The notes under the pieces were generated by a model, which ran no database searches, was not told the origin of the DNA, and saw only the letters and a list, made by a program, of their open reading frames with translations. A program made the position numbers and the translations under genes. From positions 2,108,001 to 2,172,000 of the forward strand of contig OZ244581.1 in assembly GCA_965217935.1 (NCBI GenBank): DNA of 64,000 nt. The letters run 5' to 3'. The stretch is from JBBROS01 sp965217935. Lineage in GTDB: Bacteria; Pseudomonadota; Alphaproteobacteria; Acetobacterales; Acetobacteraceae. Within the stretch, counting starts at the first letter, position 1. Every line of letters begins with the position of its first letter. Shown piece by piece: positions 8,410 to 19,933 of the stretch.

Positions 8410-9552
8410 ATGCGTGCCACGCCGGAGCCCTCGCCCCACCTGCCCGAGACGGCCGACGCGCTGCGGGCGTTGCTGCTGGTGGCTTGGGCCGAGCGAGACG
8501 CCATTGTTGCTGACCGAGACAACGCCGCGGCTGAACGCGACCGGATTGCCGCCGAGCGGGACGCGCTGGCCGTGCAGAACGACCGGCTGCGGCACTTGCT
8601 GCTCAAGCTCAAGCGCATGCAGTTCGGCGCGAAGTCCGAGCGCCTGCCCGAAGAGCAGCTGCAGCTCGGCCTGGAAGACCTCGAGCAGGCCATCGCCCAG
8701 GGCGAAGCCAAGGCGGAGCGGGGCGATCCGGCGCTGAAGCAGGCGCGGGCGGCCAAGCGCCGGGCCAACCGCAGCGCGCTGCCGGCGCACTTGCCGCGGA
8801 TCGAGGTGATGCTGAAATCCGAGGATACCGCCTGTCCGTGCTGCCACGGGACGATGGCGGTGATCGGCCATGACGGGTCCGAGCGGCTGGACATCATTCC
8901 GGCCCAGTTCCGGGTGGTGGTGACGCGGCGGCCCAAGCTGGCCTGCCGGGCCTGCGTGGGCGTGGTTGTGCAAGCGCCGGCGCCGGCGCGGCTGATCGAG
9001 GGCGGGGTGCCGACCGAGGCGCTGGCACGGATCGCCGCCCTGTATCGGATCGAGGCTGAGATTCGCGGCCACGATGCCGGGCACAAGCTCGCGGTCCGCC
9101 GGATAAAAAGCCGGCCGCTGGTCGCCGATATACGCCTCTGAATCGAGGCGCAGGCCGCCAAGCTGCCGGCCCGCGGCCCGACGGCGATGGCGATGGCGAT
9201 GGCGATTCACTATGCACTGAACCACTGGGACGGGCTGGCTGTCGATCCGCTCTGCGGCTCGACCCTCGATGACGGGCGCGTCGAGCCCGACACCAATTCG
9301 GTCGAGCGCGCGACGAGGCCGGTGGCCCTATCCAGAAAGAATTCGCTCTTTGCAGGCAGCGACGAGGCAGCGGCGAATTGGGCGGTCGTCTCTTCGCTGG
9401 TGGAAACCTGGAAGTTGAACGGCGTCGAGCCGCACGGCTATTTCACCGATCTGCTGACCCGCCTCGTCCAAGGCTGGCCAAATGCGCGCATCGACGAGTT
9501 GATGCCCTGGCAACGGATCAGATCGGCCGCCAGCTCGCCGTCAAGCCAGTAA
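8410..9552 (+). pseudogene. tnpC: IS66 transposase TnpC, catalytic core deleted and nonsense mutated
   Basis: The frame opens at ATG 8410 with the coiled-coil 'ERDAIVADRDNAAAERDRIAAERDAL' and the zinc-finger region 'CPCCHGTM...CRACVG'. Near 9016-9030 the text jumps from 'GGVPTEAL', just before the DDE core, to 'EALARIAALYRIEAEIRG', which belongs after it. The short shared 'EAL' segment suggests a deletion between direct repeats. A TGA at 9139-9141 then interrupts the frame at what is normally Trp ('RL*IEAQ'). The C-terminal part ('LDDGRVEPDTNSVERATRPVALSRK') still reads to 9552 in the same frame. A run of repeated ATGGCG codons at 9187-9204 is also unusual. Cannot be catalytic. Confidence 0.9.
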
Positions 9553-9578
9553 ACCAAGGGTCACAGAGGACCGCTTAC

Positions 9579-10161
9579 CATCATCCTGCAGCTCGCGCGT
9601 CATTCGCGGGCTGCCGTATGCACCATTCCACAGCGCGAACGCCGAGCGGACATGCGCCAGCATCGCTACGTCGTCACGCGGGCGGCGGCTGGGCGATCCT
9701 TCCAGACGAAACAGCCGCTCTGGCTGACGCCGAGCGCTTGGCAGAGGCGGCATACAGGAAATCCTTTGTCGCATCATCGACGAGCGCGATCCTCACCGAC
9801 TTTCCTCCCGGGCGAAAAAGCGGTGGCCCGCTTCAATATGTCGCGTTCCTGCCGCAGGATCTCGTTCTCCCGGCGAAGCCGCTGTAACTCCGCCATCACG
9901 TCCTGCGCGCGGGCCGTGTCCGGCATCGCGACCGCGTGGTCGCGGCTCTTGATCATCCAGCGTGTCAGCGTTGACAGCCCGGCCCCAAGGTCCTCCGCGA
10001 TCTGCCGCTTCGTGCAACCACTGGTTCCCACCAGCCATACCGCCTCGTCCTCAAACTCCTACGTAAATCGCTTCTGGTTCGTCATCGAGTTCGCCTTTCA
10101 TCTCAAGAGAACTCTCCACTTTTCCAAAGCAATCCCACGCTGGATCAGGCTATCCGGGGCA
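9579..10161 (-). mobile_element. IS3-family remnant (truncated orfAB)
   Basis: Reverse strand, starting near 10161 with TGCCCCGGATAGCCTGATCC, a plausible IS3 terminus (TG start). OrfA runs 10085 to 9774: 'MTNQKRFT' then an in-frame TAG, then 'EFEDEAVWLVGTSGCTKRQIAEDLG', 'LSTLTRW' and a leucine zipper 'LQRLRRENEILRQERDILKRA'. OrfB begins in an overlapping frame near 9777 ('RISCMPPLPSARRQPERLFRLEG', then 'AYGSPRMTRELQDDG') and is cut at about 9579 by the IS66 end. The DDE domain is missing, so it is inactive. Confidence 0.85.
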
Positions 10162-10183
10162 GCACCATAAAATCACTGCTTTC

Positions 10184-10981
<798 letters not shown>

Positions 10982-10982
10982 C

Positions 10983-12035
10983 TCACTTGCCTCCGCCCGC
11001 ACGCTCGCGGAACCAGGTGTTGACCACGGTCGCCAGCAGAAGCATCGCGCCGACGAAATACATGAACCAGTCGGGGTTCCAGTCGGCGTAGATCACCCCT
11101 TGCGTGGTCATCCCGAAGATGAACGCCCCCAGCGCCGACCCGGCGGCCGAGCCATAGCCGCCGGTCAGCAGGCATCCGCCCACCACGGCGGACGCGATGT
11201 AGAGCAGCTCGCTGCCGACGCCCGCCCCCGATTGCACGGTGTTGTAGGCGAACAGCATGTGCATGCCGAGGAACCACACCGAGAACCCGACCAGCATGAA
11301 CAGCCCGGTCTTGACCTTGCCGACCGGGATGCCGACCGCCCGCGCGCTGTCGCCCTGGCCGCCCACGGCGAAGATCCAGTTGCCCACCTTGCTGCGCAGC
11401 AGCACCCAGGTGCCGAGCAGGGCGAAGACGATCCAGTAGAGCACCGCGATGCTGATATAGACGCGCCCGAAGCGGAAGCTGGAGGCGAACACCGCCTGCG
11501 CCGAGGCGAAGCCTGGCACGCCGCTGATGTCCTCCGTCGCCACGCCGCCCGTCACCAGCTTGGTGATGGCGATGTTCAGCCCCTGGAGCATGAGAAAGGT
11601 CGAGAGCGTCACCAGGAAGCTTGGCAGCCGGGTCCAGGCCAGCAGCCGCCCGTTGATCCAGCCGATCCCGAGCGACAGCGCCAAGGCAAAGGCGACGCCG
11701 GCCCAGATGTTGCCCACGACCTGGGTGGCGAACATCGATGCGGCGAGCGACGAGGTGGTGACGGCGACCCCGGCAGACAGGTCGAACTCGCCGCCGACCA
11801 TCAGCAAGGCGACGGCCACCGCCGGGATGCCCAGGGTCGCGGCCTGGTAAAGCACGGTGGTGAACGCCGGCAATTGCCGGAACGGAGGCGCCATGATGTA
11901 GAAGAAGACGAACACCAGGATCACGCCGCCAAGCGCTCCAGCCTCGGGCCGTTTGAACGCCTGCCGCCAAAGCGGTTGTCGCAACGTCCGGCGGCGCATG
12001 ACGCGGGATTCGGCTTGTTCTGCCGTAGTGCTCAT
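10983..12035 (-). CDS. Sugar ABC transporter permease (RbsC family)
   Basis: 350 residues with about ten hydrophobic segments. The start ATG 12035 is preceded by GGAGGGAGG. The family motif region 'GIPAVAVALLMVGGEFDLSAGVAVTTSSLAA' near residues 90-120 marks the BPD_transp_2 type permeases for ribose, xylose and inositol. Located in the inner membrane, it pairs with the ATPase 2 bp downstream. The gap to the upstream binding-protein gene holds a ~120-bp structured repeat, so the operon is interrupted by about 170 bp of non-coding sequence that could alter mRNA stability between the genes. Confidence 0.9.
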   Translation of the reverse strand: MSTTAEQAESRVMRRRTLRQPLWRQAFKRPEAGALGGVILVFVFFYIMAPPFRQLPAFTTVLYQAATLGIPAVAVALLMVGGEFDLSAGVAVTTSSLAASMFATQVVGNIWAGVAFALALSLGIGWINGRLLAWTRLPSFLVTLSTFLMLQGLNIAITKLVTGGVATEDISGVPGFASAQAVFASSFRFGRVYISIAVLYWIVFALLGTWVLLRSKVGNWIFAVGGQGDSARAVGIPVGKVKTGLFMLVGFSVWFLGMHMLFAYNTVQSGAGVGSELLYIASAVVGGCLLTGGYGSAAGSALGAFIFGMTTQGVIYADWNPDWFMYFVGAMLLLATVVNTWFRERAGGGK

Positions 12036-12069
12036 GGGTCCTCCCTCCGGCCAATGCCGGCCGGCATCA

Positions 12070-12192
12070 CGCTAAGGGCAGCGTCGGCAATAAGTGCGGC
12101 AGCACGCCGACAAAGCTGCCGGGCAAAACAAAGACTTGAGGCGCTCGTTCGCCCGATCAATTCGTAGCGGTTATTTCCGAACGAGCCCTAAG
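12070..12192 (+). repeat. ~120-bp two-hairpin repeat, copy 1
   Basis: Reads CGCTAAGGGCAGCGTCGGC... and ends CGAACGAGCCCTAAG. Hairpin 1 pairs GGCAGCGTCGGC with GCCGACAAAGCTGCC (a 12-bp stem with an AAA bulge). Hairpin 2 pairs GCTCGTTCG with CGAACGAGC. Related copies are at 19798, 48895 (inverted), 52236 and a half copy at 62649. It lies between the binding-protein and permease genes of an ABC operon, antisense to them. Confidence 0.85.
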
Positions 12193-12206
12193 GCCTGCGA
12201 TCTGGG

Positions 12207-13169
12207 CTAACGGGTGCCCTGCTTGGCGAACTTCGACACCTCGGCGATGTTGGCTTTGGTCACGAAGGCCGGTCCAGTGAGCACGGGCTGACCACCGCCC
12301 ACGACGTTGCCGTTGGTCTTGTGGAGCCACAGCAGGTCGATCGCGAGATAGCCTTCCACGTAAGGCTGCTGGTCAACCGCCCATTGCAGCTTTCCCTGCT
12401 CGATGAGGCCGACCGCGGTGGGGGTGAGGTCGAAGGTTCCCACCTTGGCGGTGCTGCCCGCCATCTGCGCCGACTTGACCGCGGTAGGCGCGAATGGGGC
12501 GCCCAAGGTTACGATGTAGTCGATGCCTTGGTCCTGCTGCAGCTTCGCGACCATCCTGGATTGCGCGCTGGCCATGTCGTAGCCGGGCACGTAGAGCACG
12601 AACATTTTGCCCTTGAAGGTTTTCTTGATGCCGTCGCACCGCTCTTCGAGTTGAACTGCCCCTTGCTGCTGGTTGACGCAGATGACGCTCTTGGCCCCGT
12701 CCTGATTGAGCCGCTCGCCCACCGCCTCGCCGGCTATCGTCTCATCCTGGCCGACATAGGCCATCAGCCCGGCTTTTTTCCAGTCGTTCCCCCCGGCGTT
12801 GAAGCCCACCATCGGGATCTTGGCCGTCTCCGCCTGCTTCACCGCCGACGCCATGGCATCGGGGAAGGCGAGGGTCAGAGCGATGCCGTCCACGTGCTGT
12901 TGGATTGCGTTGGTGATGAGTTGCGCCTCGCCCGACGCGGCCGGGTTGGCGAGATAGATCAGCTTGACGTTATCCTTCTTCGCCGCCGCGTTGGCGCCCT
13001 TCCGAATGATGTCCCAGAACGCGTCGCCCGGCTGGCCATGGGTAATCATGGCGAAGGTGTATTGCGGAGTCTCCTCGGCCGCGCTCGCGGCCGGAATGAG
13101 AAAACTGGCGCAGCTGAGGACGACGCCGGCCGCCAGGCTGAGCACGGCTTTGGTTTTGGTGTTAGCCAT
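12207..13169 (-). CDS. Sugar/inositol ABC transporter periplasmic substrate-binding protein
   Basis: 320 residues with a Sec signal peptide (about 1-30, ending 'PAASAAEE'). It has the type I periplasmic binding fold: 'FAMITHGQPGDAFWDIIRKGANAAAK', 'AIQQHVDGIALTLAFPDAM', 'IPMVGFNAGG' and 'DQQPYVEGYLAIDLLWL'. This matches the ribose/rhizopine/inositol binding group (Peripla_BP_4). A GGAGG RBS precedes ATG 13169. It is the first gene of the ABC operon and probably the most expressed. Substrate is inferred from the neighbouring iol genes and not visible from residues. Confidence 0.9.
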   Translation of the reverse strand: MANTKTKAVLSLAAGVVLSCASFLIPAASAAEETPQYTFAMITHGQPGDAFWDIIRKGANAAAKKDNVKLIYLANPAASGEAQLITNAIQQHVDGIALTLAFPDAMASAVKQAETAKIPMVGFNAGGNDWKKAGLMAYVGQDETIAGEAVGERLNQDGAKSVICVNQQQGAVQLEERCDGIKKTFKGKMFVLYVPGYDMASAQSRMVAKLQQDQGIDYIVTLGAPFAPTAVKSAQMAGSTAKVGTFDLTPTAVGLIEQGKLQWAVDQQPYVEGYLAIDLLWLHKTNGNVVGGGQPVLTGPAFVTKANIAEVSKFAKQGTR

Positions 13170-13987
13170 CTCTTCTACTTTCCTCCCATTTCGTGCGGCA
13201 CACGGACTGCGGACCGCGAAGATTTTTTGTTGCTCGGCGAGTTTTTCAGGAAAGTCTCAAGAAGGTTGACAGCTCAAGCACATACGAGGCTTGCAACAGA
13301 GCTGTACCGGTCAACCTCCCTTGCATTGCGACGAATCCTGTTCGAGCGTCGATCTCTCCGGACTGCATCGCGGGCCTGGGCGCCTGCTGAACCGCCAACG
13401 CTTGCCCTATCTCTTGTTGAAACATCCTAAAGCATGAACAAAAAAGTGCGCAATAGTTAAAATTGCAATTTTTCTTGCAGAACGCAGGCCGGCGGTTTAA
13501 CGGTGCCGAAGGGCAATGCTGCAGAGCCGCTTAAAATATGGACAAGCTCATGGATTCCGAACGCGGTCTCTTCAGCGCGGACGCCTGGCGCCAGCGTGGT
13601 GGAAGTAGGGCCGGCACGGGACGCGAGGGCGTCTCCGACCATCTCAACATCAAGCTCGGCCCAGGCGGCGGTTTGATGAACAAGAGATCAATCAAGACCT
13701 CTCGGACAGGTGACGGAGCCGCCGTTGGCGGATCGCTGCCGGTCGGTAGCAGCTTCACCGGGAGATCACGGCGTTGATCGGTGTTGTTGAACGGAGCGTC
13801 TTGAAGTCAGGCAATATCCTGACCAACACGGCATGCGCTGGTCAGCTAAACGTCGCCGGGCTCGCCGAGGGCTCGATCAGGGATAGATCGCAGGCGCGGG
13901 TCTCGACGTCTTCGCAATGGAGCCACCGAGGATGAGCGGCCGCCTCATCAAGAGCGGCCGCGCCATCGCGTTCGGAGGCGCCACAGC
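13170..13987. other. 818-bp region without a convincing gene
   Basis: Only short frames with no recognisable domain are present (for example 13538-13777 forward and 13531-13758 reverse). The first ~300 bases after the binding-protein start should hold that operon's promoter. The final ~150 bases carry GGAGGC as RBS for the dehydrogenase at 13988. The middle could be a decayed gene; I see no domain to name it. Confidence 0.4.
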
Positions 13988-15148
13988 ATGATGAATAAGA
14001 AGCGCACGATCGGCGTGGGCCTGATCGGCTCGGGCTTCATGGGCAAGGCCCACGCCCTCGGCTTCGCCACGGCGAGCCGCGTTTTCGACCTGCCTTTCGA
14101 GGTCGACCTGGCCGTCCTGGCCGATGCCGACGCGGCGCTCGCGAAGCGTGCCGGCAAGGCGCTCGGCTTCCGGCGCTCGACCGGCAACTGGCGCGACCTG
14201 CTGGCCGACCCCGAAATCGGCATCATCGACATCACGACGCCCAACACGCTGCATCGCGAGATGGCGCTGGCGGCTATCGCGGCCGGCAAGCACGTCTACT
14301 GCGAGAAGCCGCTTGCCCCGAGCAGCGCCGAGGCCAGGCAAATGGCCGATGCCGCAACCGCAGCCGGGCTCGCGACCCAGGTCGGCTTCAATTACCTGAA
14401 GAACCCGATGCTTGCCCTGGCCAAGGAGATCATCGCGAGCGGAGAGATCGGCGAGATCAGGACGTTTCGCGGTGTCCACGCCGAGGACTACATGGCGGAC
14501 GACCAGGCGCCCTGGACATGGCGGCTCGACCCAGCCAGCGGAGGCGGCGCCCTTGCCGACCTCGGAAGCCACATCCTGGCGACGGCGCGCACCCTGGTCG
14601 GTCCCGTCTTGTCGCTCATGGCCGAGGTCGACACCCAAATCGCAAAGCGTCCGGTTGGCGCAGGCGCTTCCGAGTTGCAGGCCGTCGAGGTGGACGACGT
14701 GGCCCGCCTGTTCCTGAAGTTCGAGGGCGGCGCGAGCGGGAGCGTCGAGGCGAACTGGATCGCGACAGGCCGAAAGATGCAGCACGAGTTCGAGATCTAC
14801 GGCTCCAAGGGCGCCATCCTGTTTACGCAGGAACGCTTCAACGAACTCCAGCTCTATTTTGCCGGCGATAGGACGGGCCGGCGCGGCTTCCGCACCGTGC
14901 TTGCCGGTCCAGAGCATGAGCCTTATGGCGCGTTCTGCGTGGCGCCGGGCCATCAGATCGGGTTCAACGACCTTAAGGCGATCGAAGTCCGCGATTTCCT
15001 GCAGGCAATAGCCGGCGGACCGGTGAAGGGGCCGGATTTCCACGAAGGCTTCGAGGTTCAGAAGCTCGTGGAGCACGCCTACCGCTCGGCACGGGAGAGG
15101 CGGTGGCTAACGGTCGAGCGGCATTCCGCCGTTACTAAGGCGTGGTGA
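13988..15148 (+). CDS. Gfo/Idh/MocA-family oxidoreductase
   Basis: 386 residues. The N-terminal NAD(P)-binding motif is 'GVGLIGSGFMGKAHALGF', followed by 'DITTPNTLHREMALAAIAAGKHVYCEKPLA' with the family's EKP catalytic lysine. The C-terminal beta-sheet domain includes 'GALADLGSHILATARTL' with the conserved G..DLG.H histidine. The family oxidises sugars or inositols at a ring carbon. Its length (386) is greater than typical IolG (~335) and nearer to IolW/IolX-like or glucose-6-dehydrogenase-like members. It converges on the RpiR gene, overlapping it by 14 bp. Substrate is likely a cyclitol or its derivative. Confidence 0.88.
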   Translation: MMNKKRTIGVGLIGSGFMGKAHALGFATASRVFDLPFEVDLAVLADADAALAKRAGKALGFRRSTGNWRDLLADPEIGIIDITTPNTLHREMALAAIAAGKHVYCEKPLAPSSAEARQMADAATAAGLATQVGFNYLKNPMLALAKEIIASGEIGEIRTFRGVHAEDYMADDQAPWTWRLDPASGGGALADLGSHILATARTLVGPVLSLMAEVDTQIAKRPVGAGASELQAVEVDDVARLFLKFEGGASGSVEANWIATGRKMQHEFEIYGSKGAILFTQERFNELQLYFAGDRTGRRGFRTVLAGPEHEPYGAFCVAPGHQIGFNDLKAIEVRDFLQAIAGGPVKGPDFHEGFEVQKLVEHAYRSARERRWLTVERHSAVTKAW

Positions 15149-16007
15149 CGATCGGAATATACGGCTCGGCGTGCTGCTGGAGCTTGGAGGCAAGTGCGAC
15201 CACCAGAGCTTGCGCCAGGCACATCGGCGCCGCCAGGGATCGAGAGAAGGCGTATTCGCCCTCGGGAACCGGGAACAGCACGGCGGCGCATTTCGCCAAG
15301 GGCGAAAGGCCGCTATCAGAAATCGCGATGACCGGAATCCCTGCCGCGTGGGCGCTTTCGGCGATGCCGACGACCTCCTTGGCGTAGAACCTGAAGGAGA
15401 TCGCGAACAGCACATCCCCGGGCCGCATCATGCGCGCCATCTCGGTGGCGAGGCCTCCGTTCGCATCGAGCAGCACGACCCGGCGGCGCAGCATGGTGAG
15501 GACGTAGCTGACGAACACCGCGACCGGCGCCGACCGCAGCTGGCCCGCAATATAGATCGTCTCGGCCTGTTCAAGCAGATCGACGGCGCGAGACAAATCC
15601 GCGTCCTCGACGTCGTTGAACAGGCTCTGCAACGTGGCGATGTCCCGCGCTACGAGGTCCCCGAGAAAACCCTTAGGACTGCCGCGTTCATGGAGTCGCA
15701 GGTCATCCTTCAGGGCGCCCACGCGGGCCTCAAAGCCAGGCGCTGCGGTCGCCAAGCGGCGATAGAAGATGTCCTTCAACTCCTTGAAGCCCGTGTAGCC
15801 GAGATGCTGTGCGAACCGCACGAGGCTCGACGCATGCACGTTGCACCGAGCGGCGATGTCGTTGATCGACTTGACAGCGGCGTCGTTCGGGTTCTGCGTC
15901 AGGTAGCGGCCGATCGTCTGAAAGCTGCGGCTCAGCCCGTCGTAGTCGGCCTGGACGAGCGCTACGAACGACTCGTAATCCGACGGTGGTTTGGGTGGGG
16001 CGGTCAT
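15135..16007 (-). CDS. MurR/RpiR-family transcriptional regulator (HTH + SIS)
   Basis: 290 residues from ATG 16007; an upstream extension to 16139 is possible but has no RBS. The N-terminal ~80 residues are the RpiR HTH ('IGRYLTQNPNDAAVKSINDIAARCNVHASSLVRFAQHLGYTGFKEL'). Residues ~130-270 are a SIS domain ('IYIAGQLRSAPVAVFVSYVLTML', 'MRPGDVLFAISFRFYAKEVVGIAESAHAAGIPVIAISDS') that senses a phosphosugar-like effector. In alphaproteobacteria IolR belongs to this family, so it is a good candidate for local control of inositol genes. The next ~300 bp towards 16305 contain no gene. Confidence 0.85.
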   Translation of the reverse strand: MTAPPKPPSDYESFVALVQADYDGLSRSFQTIGRYLTQNPNDAAVKSINDIAARCNVHASSLVRFAQHLGYTGFKELKDIFYRRLATAAPGFEARVGALKDDLRLHERGSPKGFLGDLVARDIATLQSLFNDVEDADLSRAVDLLEQAETIYIAGQLRSAPVAVFVSYVLTMLRRRVVLLDANGGLATEMARMMRPGDVLFAISFRFYAKEVVGIAESAHAAGIPVIAISDSGLSPLAKCAAVLFPVPEGEYAFSRSLAAPMCLAQALVVALASKLQQHAEPYIPIVTTP

Positions 16008-16305
16008 AAGCTTGGTTTTCGCCAGATTAAAGGTCGCAAGTAGGCGGCGCCCATCAAGCAATAAAGCTGCGATGGCCGCCAACCGCATTTGCACCGCAGG
16101 CGCGTCACGGCTCTCAGCGCAAATCCGCTGTTCCGGCACAGCAGCATTCCGAGGACCGGCACTCCGGCCTTCACGGACGCTCGCCTGCGCGCTGGCCAGG
16201 ATGCCAACTCAGCAACGAATGCGATCGCGTCGCGTGCCGCGCCGAATGGCTCCTCACAACACCCAGATGCGCCAGCCGAGCGCGCAGGCCCTCATATGCG
16301 CACGC

Positions 16306-17805
<1,500 letters not shown>

Positions 17806-17861
17806 GGCGATGTCCTCCTTGAGCTTAGGTAACGCGGAAAACCGTACTCTTGGAGGCCGGG

Positions 17862-19709
17862 CTACACCCCGACCCGCTGCTTCTTGCGGCCCTCGGCCTG
17901 CGCCGCCCGCGCGTCCTTCACCTCCTGCCGCTGGCTCACCTCGGGAACGCCGACGTCCCACCAGGCATCGCCCGGCGTCCACGCATGAGCGTCCGACGCA
18001 ATGGCGATCACCGTCGTACGGTCGGTCGTCTTGGCCCAGTCCAGCGCCTGGCCGAGCTCGGCCAGGCTCCCGGCCTGCCGGGCCAGGGCGCCCATGGATT
18101 CGGCATGCTTGGCGAAATCCACCGCGAACGGCTCCTTGACCCGGCAGTCCGCGATCAGGTTGTTGAACGAGGCCGCGCCCTTGCCGTTCTGCAGCCGGTT
18201 GATCACTGCGAACCCGCCGTTGTCGCAGACCACGATGATGAGCTTATGGCCGGTCAGCACGGTCGAATAGATCTCGGAGTTCATCATCAGGTATGTGCCA
18301 TCGCCCACCATGACGATCGGCGTGCGGGTCGGGTCCGCCATGGCCGCGCCCCACCCTGCGGGGATCTCGTAGCCCATGCAGGAGAAGCCGAACTCGCAGT
18401 CGAACGTGTTCGCGGCTTTGACGCGCCAGTTCTTCGTCACTTCGCCCGGAAGCCCGCCCGCCGCCGTGATGAGAAGGTCGCGCTCGCCCGCGCGGGCGTT
18501 GACCACTCCGACGATCTGGGCATAGGTCGGCGCCGGATCGTTCGTGGGCTTCTGCGAGCTGTCGAGCAGGCGATTCCACTCGGCGAAGGCGCGCCGCCCC
18601 TTATCCATCCAGGCCGGATCGGCCGTCCAGCCGCCGAGGCCAGCCTCAAGCTCGGCGACCGTCTCGCGCGCGTCGCCGATCACCGGCAGCGCGCGATGCT
18701 TGACCGCGTCGTAGCGCGCCGTGTTGATCGAGATGAACTTAGCGCCCTCGGCAAACGCGGTCCACGATCCGGTGGTGAAATCCTGCAGGCGGGTGCCGAT
18801 CGCAAGAACGATGTCGGCCTCGGCGGCGAGTGCATTGGCCGACGATGACCCGATGACGCCGATCGGACCGACATGAGCCGGATGGTCGTGCGAGACCGAA
18901 CTCTTGCCGGCGATCGTCTCGACGAGCGGGATCCCGTGCTGCTGTGCGAACCGCCCGACCTCCTCCTCGGCAAAAGAGTAGCGCACGCCGCCGCCCGCGA
19001 TCAGCAAGGGGCGCTTCGCACCGCGAAGGAGGTCTATCGCCTGCGCAACCCTGTCCTTGTCCGGGCGGGGACGGGAGACGCCGTGGACCACGGGTTCGAA
19101 GAAGGCGGCGGGATAGTCGGCGGCGAGCTCCTGGACATCTTGCGGCAGCGCGATGAAGGCCGGGCCGCAATCTGCCGGGTCAAGCATCGTTGCAACCGCC
19201 TGGGCCAGGGAGGAGATGATCTGCTCCGGGTGGGTGATGCGGTCCCAGTAACGGCTGACCGCCTTGAAGGCGTCGTTGACCGTGAGCGTCGGGTTGCCGA
19301 AATGCTCGACTTGCTGCAGCACGGGATCGGGACGGCGATTCGCGAACGTGTCGCCGGCCAGCAGCAGGACCGGCAGGCGGTTGGCCATGGCGACGCCGGC
19401 CGCCGTGACCATGTTGAGCGAACCCGGCCCGATGGACGCCGTCGCGACCATGATCTGGCGGCGGCGGGTCGCCTTCGCGAAACCGATCGCGGCAAGGGTC
19501 ATCGACTGCTCGTTCTGCCCGCGCCAGGTGGGCAGCTCGTCCTTGACGGCCTCGAGCGCCTCCGAAAGGCAGGTCACGTTGCCATGTCCGAAGATCGCGA
19601 ACACGCCGGGGAACAGCGGCGCCTGCCTGCCGTCAATGATGGTCCGCTGCGCGCAAAGGAAGCGCACGAGCGCTTGCGCCGTCGTCAGGCGCACCGTCTC
19701 ACCAGCCAT
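17862..19709 (-). CDS. iolD: 3D-(3,5/4)-trihydroxycyclohexane-1,2-dione hydrolase
   Basis: 615 residues, a TPP-dependent enzyme of the acetolactate synthase fold. It has N-terminal 'PLFPGVFAIFGHGNVTCLSEAL', the FAD-like middle domain, and the C-terminal TPP site 'GDGTYLMMNSEIYSTVLTGHKLIIVVCDNGGFAVINRLQNG' (GDG...DN). IolD opens the inositol ring by hydrolysing the dione to 5-deoxy-glucuronate. The IolD-specific 'MGYEIPAGWGAAMADP' is seen. It is the first gene of an iolD-mmsA operon, divergent from the oxidoreductase at 19934; a structured repeat sits in the divergent gap. Confidence 0.95.
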   Translation of the reverse strand: MAGETVRLTTAQALVRFLCAQRTIIDGRQAPLFPGVFAIFGHGNVTCLSEALEAVKDELPTWRGQNEQSMTLAAIGFAKATRRRQIMVATASIGPGSLNMVTAAGVAMANRLPVLLLAGDTFANRRPDPVLQQVEHFGNPTLTVNDAFKAVSRYWDRITHPEQIISSLAQAVATMLDPADCGPAFIALPQDVQELAADYPAAFFEPVVHGVSRPRPDKDRVAQAIDLLRGAKRPLLIAGGGVRYSFAEEEVGRFAQQHGIPLVETIAGKSSVSHDHPAHVGPIGVIGSSSANALAAEADIVLAIGTRLQDFTTGSWTAFAEGAKFISINTARYDAVKHRALPVIGDARETVAELEAGLGGWTADPAWMDKGRRAFAEWNRLLDSSQKPTNDPAPTYAQIVGVVNARAGERDLLITAAGGLPGEVTKNWRVKAANTFDCEFGFSCMGYEIPAGWGAAMADPTRTPIVMVGDGTYLMMNSEIYSTVLTGHKLIIVVCDNGGFAVINRLQNGKGAASFNNLIADCRVKEPFAVDFAKHAESMGALARQAGSLAELGQALDWAKTTDRTTVIAIASDAHAWTPGDAWWDVGVPEVSQRQEVKDARAAQAEGRKKQRVGV

Positions 19710-19797
19710 GTCTCGCTCCCACGTTAATCGCGTTCTCGGTTGGCAATTTTAGTTGACGTAGCGGCGGTCTTGCAATCCTCTTTGCGAATGGGATCGG

Positions 19798-19920
19798 CAG
19801 TTTGGGCACCGTCGACAATAGATGCGGCAGCACGCCGACAAAGCTGCCCGGCAAAACAAAAACTCAGGGCTCGTTCGCCCGATCGGTTCGTAGCGATTAT
19901 CTCCGAACGAGCCGTTAGGG
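19798..19920 (+). repeat. ~120-bp two-hairpin repeat, copy 2
   Basis: Starts TTGGGCACCGTCGACAATAG and ends CCGAACGAGCCGTTAGGG. Hairpin 2 is GGCTCGTTCG / CGAACGAGCC (10 bp). Hairpin 1 keeps GCCGACAAAGCTGCC on its 3' side, but its 5' arm has drifted. Same orientation as copy 1. It occupies the iolD/oxidoreductase divergent region, ending 13 bp before the oxidoreductase start. Confidence 0.85.
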
Positions 19921-19933
19921 ACGGGCAGGGCTG

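Larger units (their letters stand above)
7584..9578 (+). mobile_element. IS66-family insertion sequence, defective
   Basis: Contains the tnpA-tnpB-tnpC order typical of IS66. The right end is the inverted-repeat terminus: read from 9578 leftwards it begins GTAAGCGGTCCTCTGTGACC, with the GTAAGCG ends of IS66. A matching left terminus is not visible where the IS630 fragment stops, and the two flanks belong to different ISs (IS630 left, IS3 right), so no 8-bp duplication survives. The element was therefore rearranged after insertion, and tnpC is internally deleted. Confidence 0.75.

Noticed and set aside
13538..13777. 79-residue forward frame in the 818-bp gap
   Set aside because: No RBS, no family and composition like a random GC-rich frame; too weak to call.
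13877..15076. Antisense 399-residue frame over the Gfo/Idh/MocA gene
   Set aside because: No domain; the plus strand encodes a textbook oxidoreductase.
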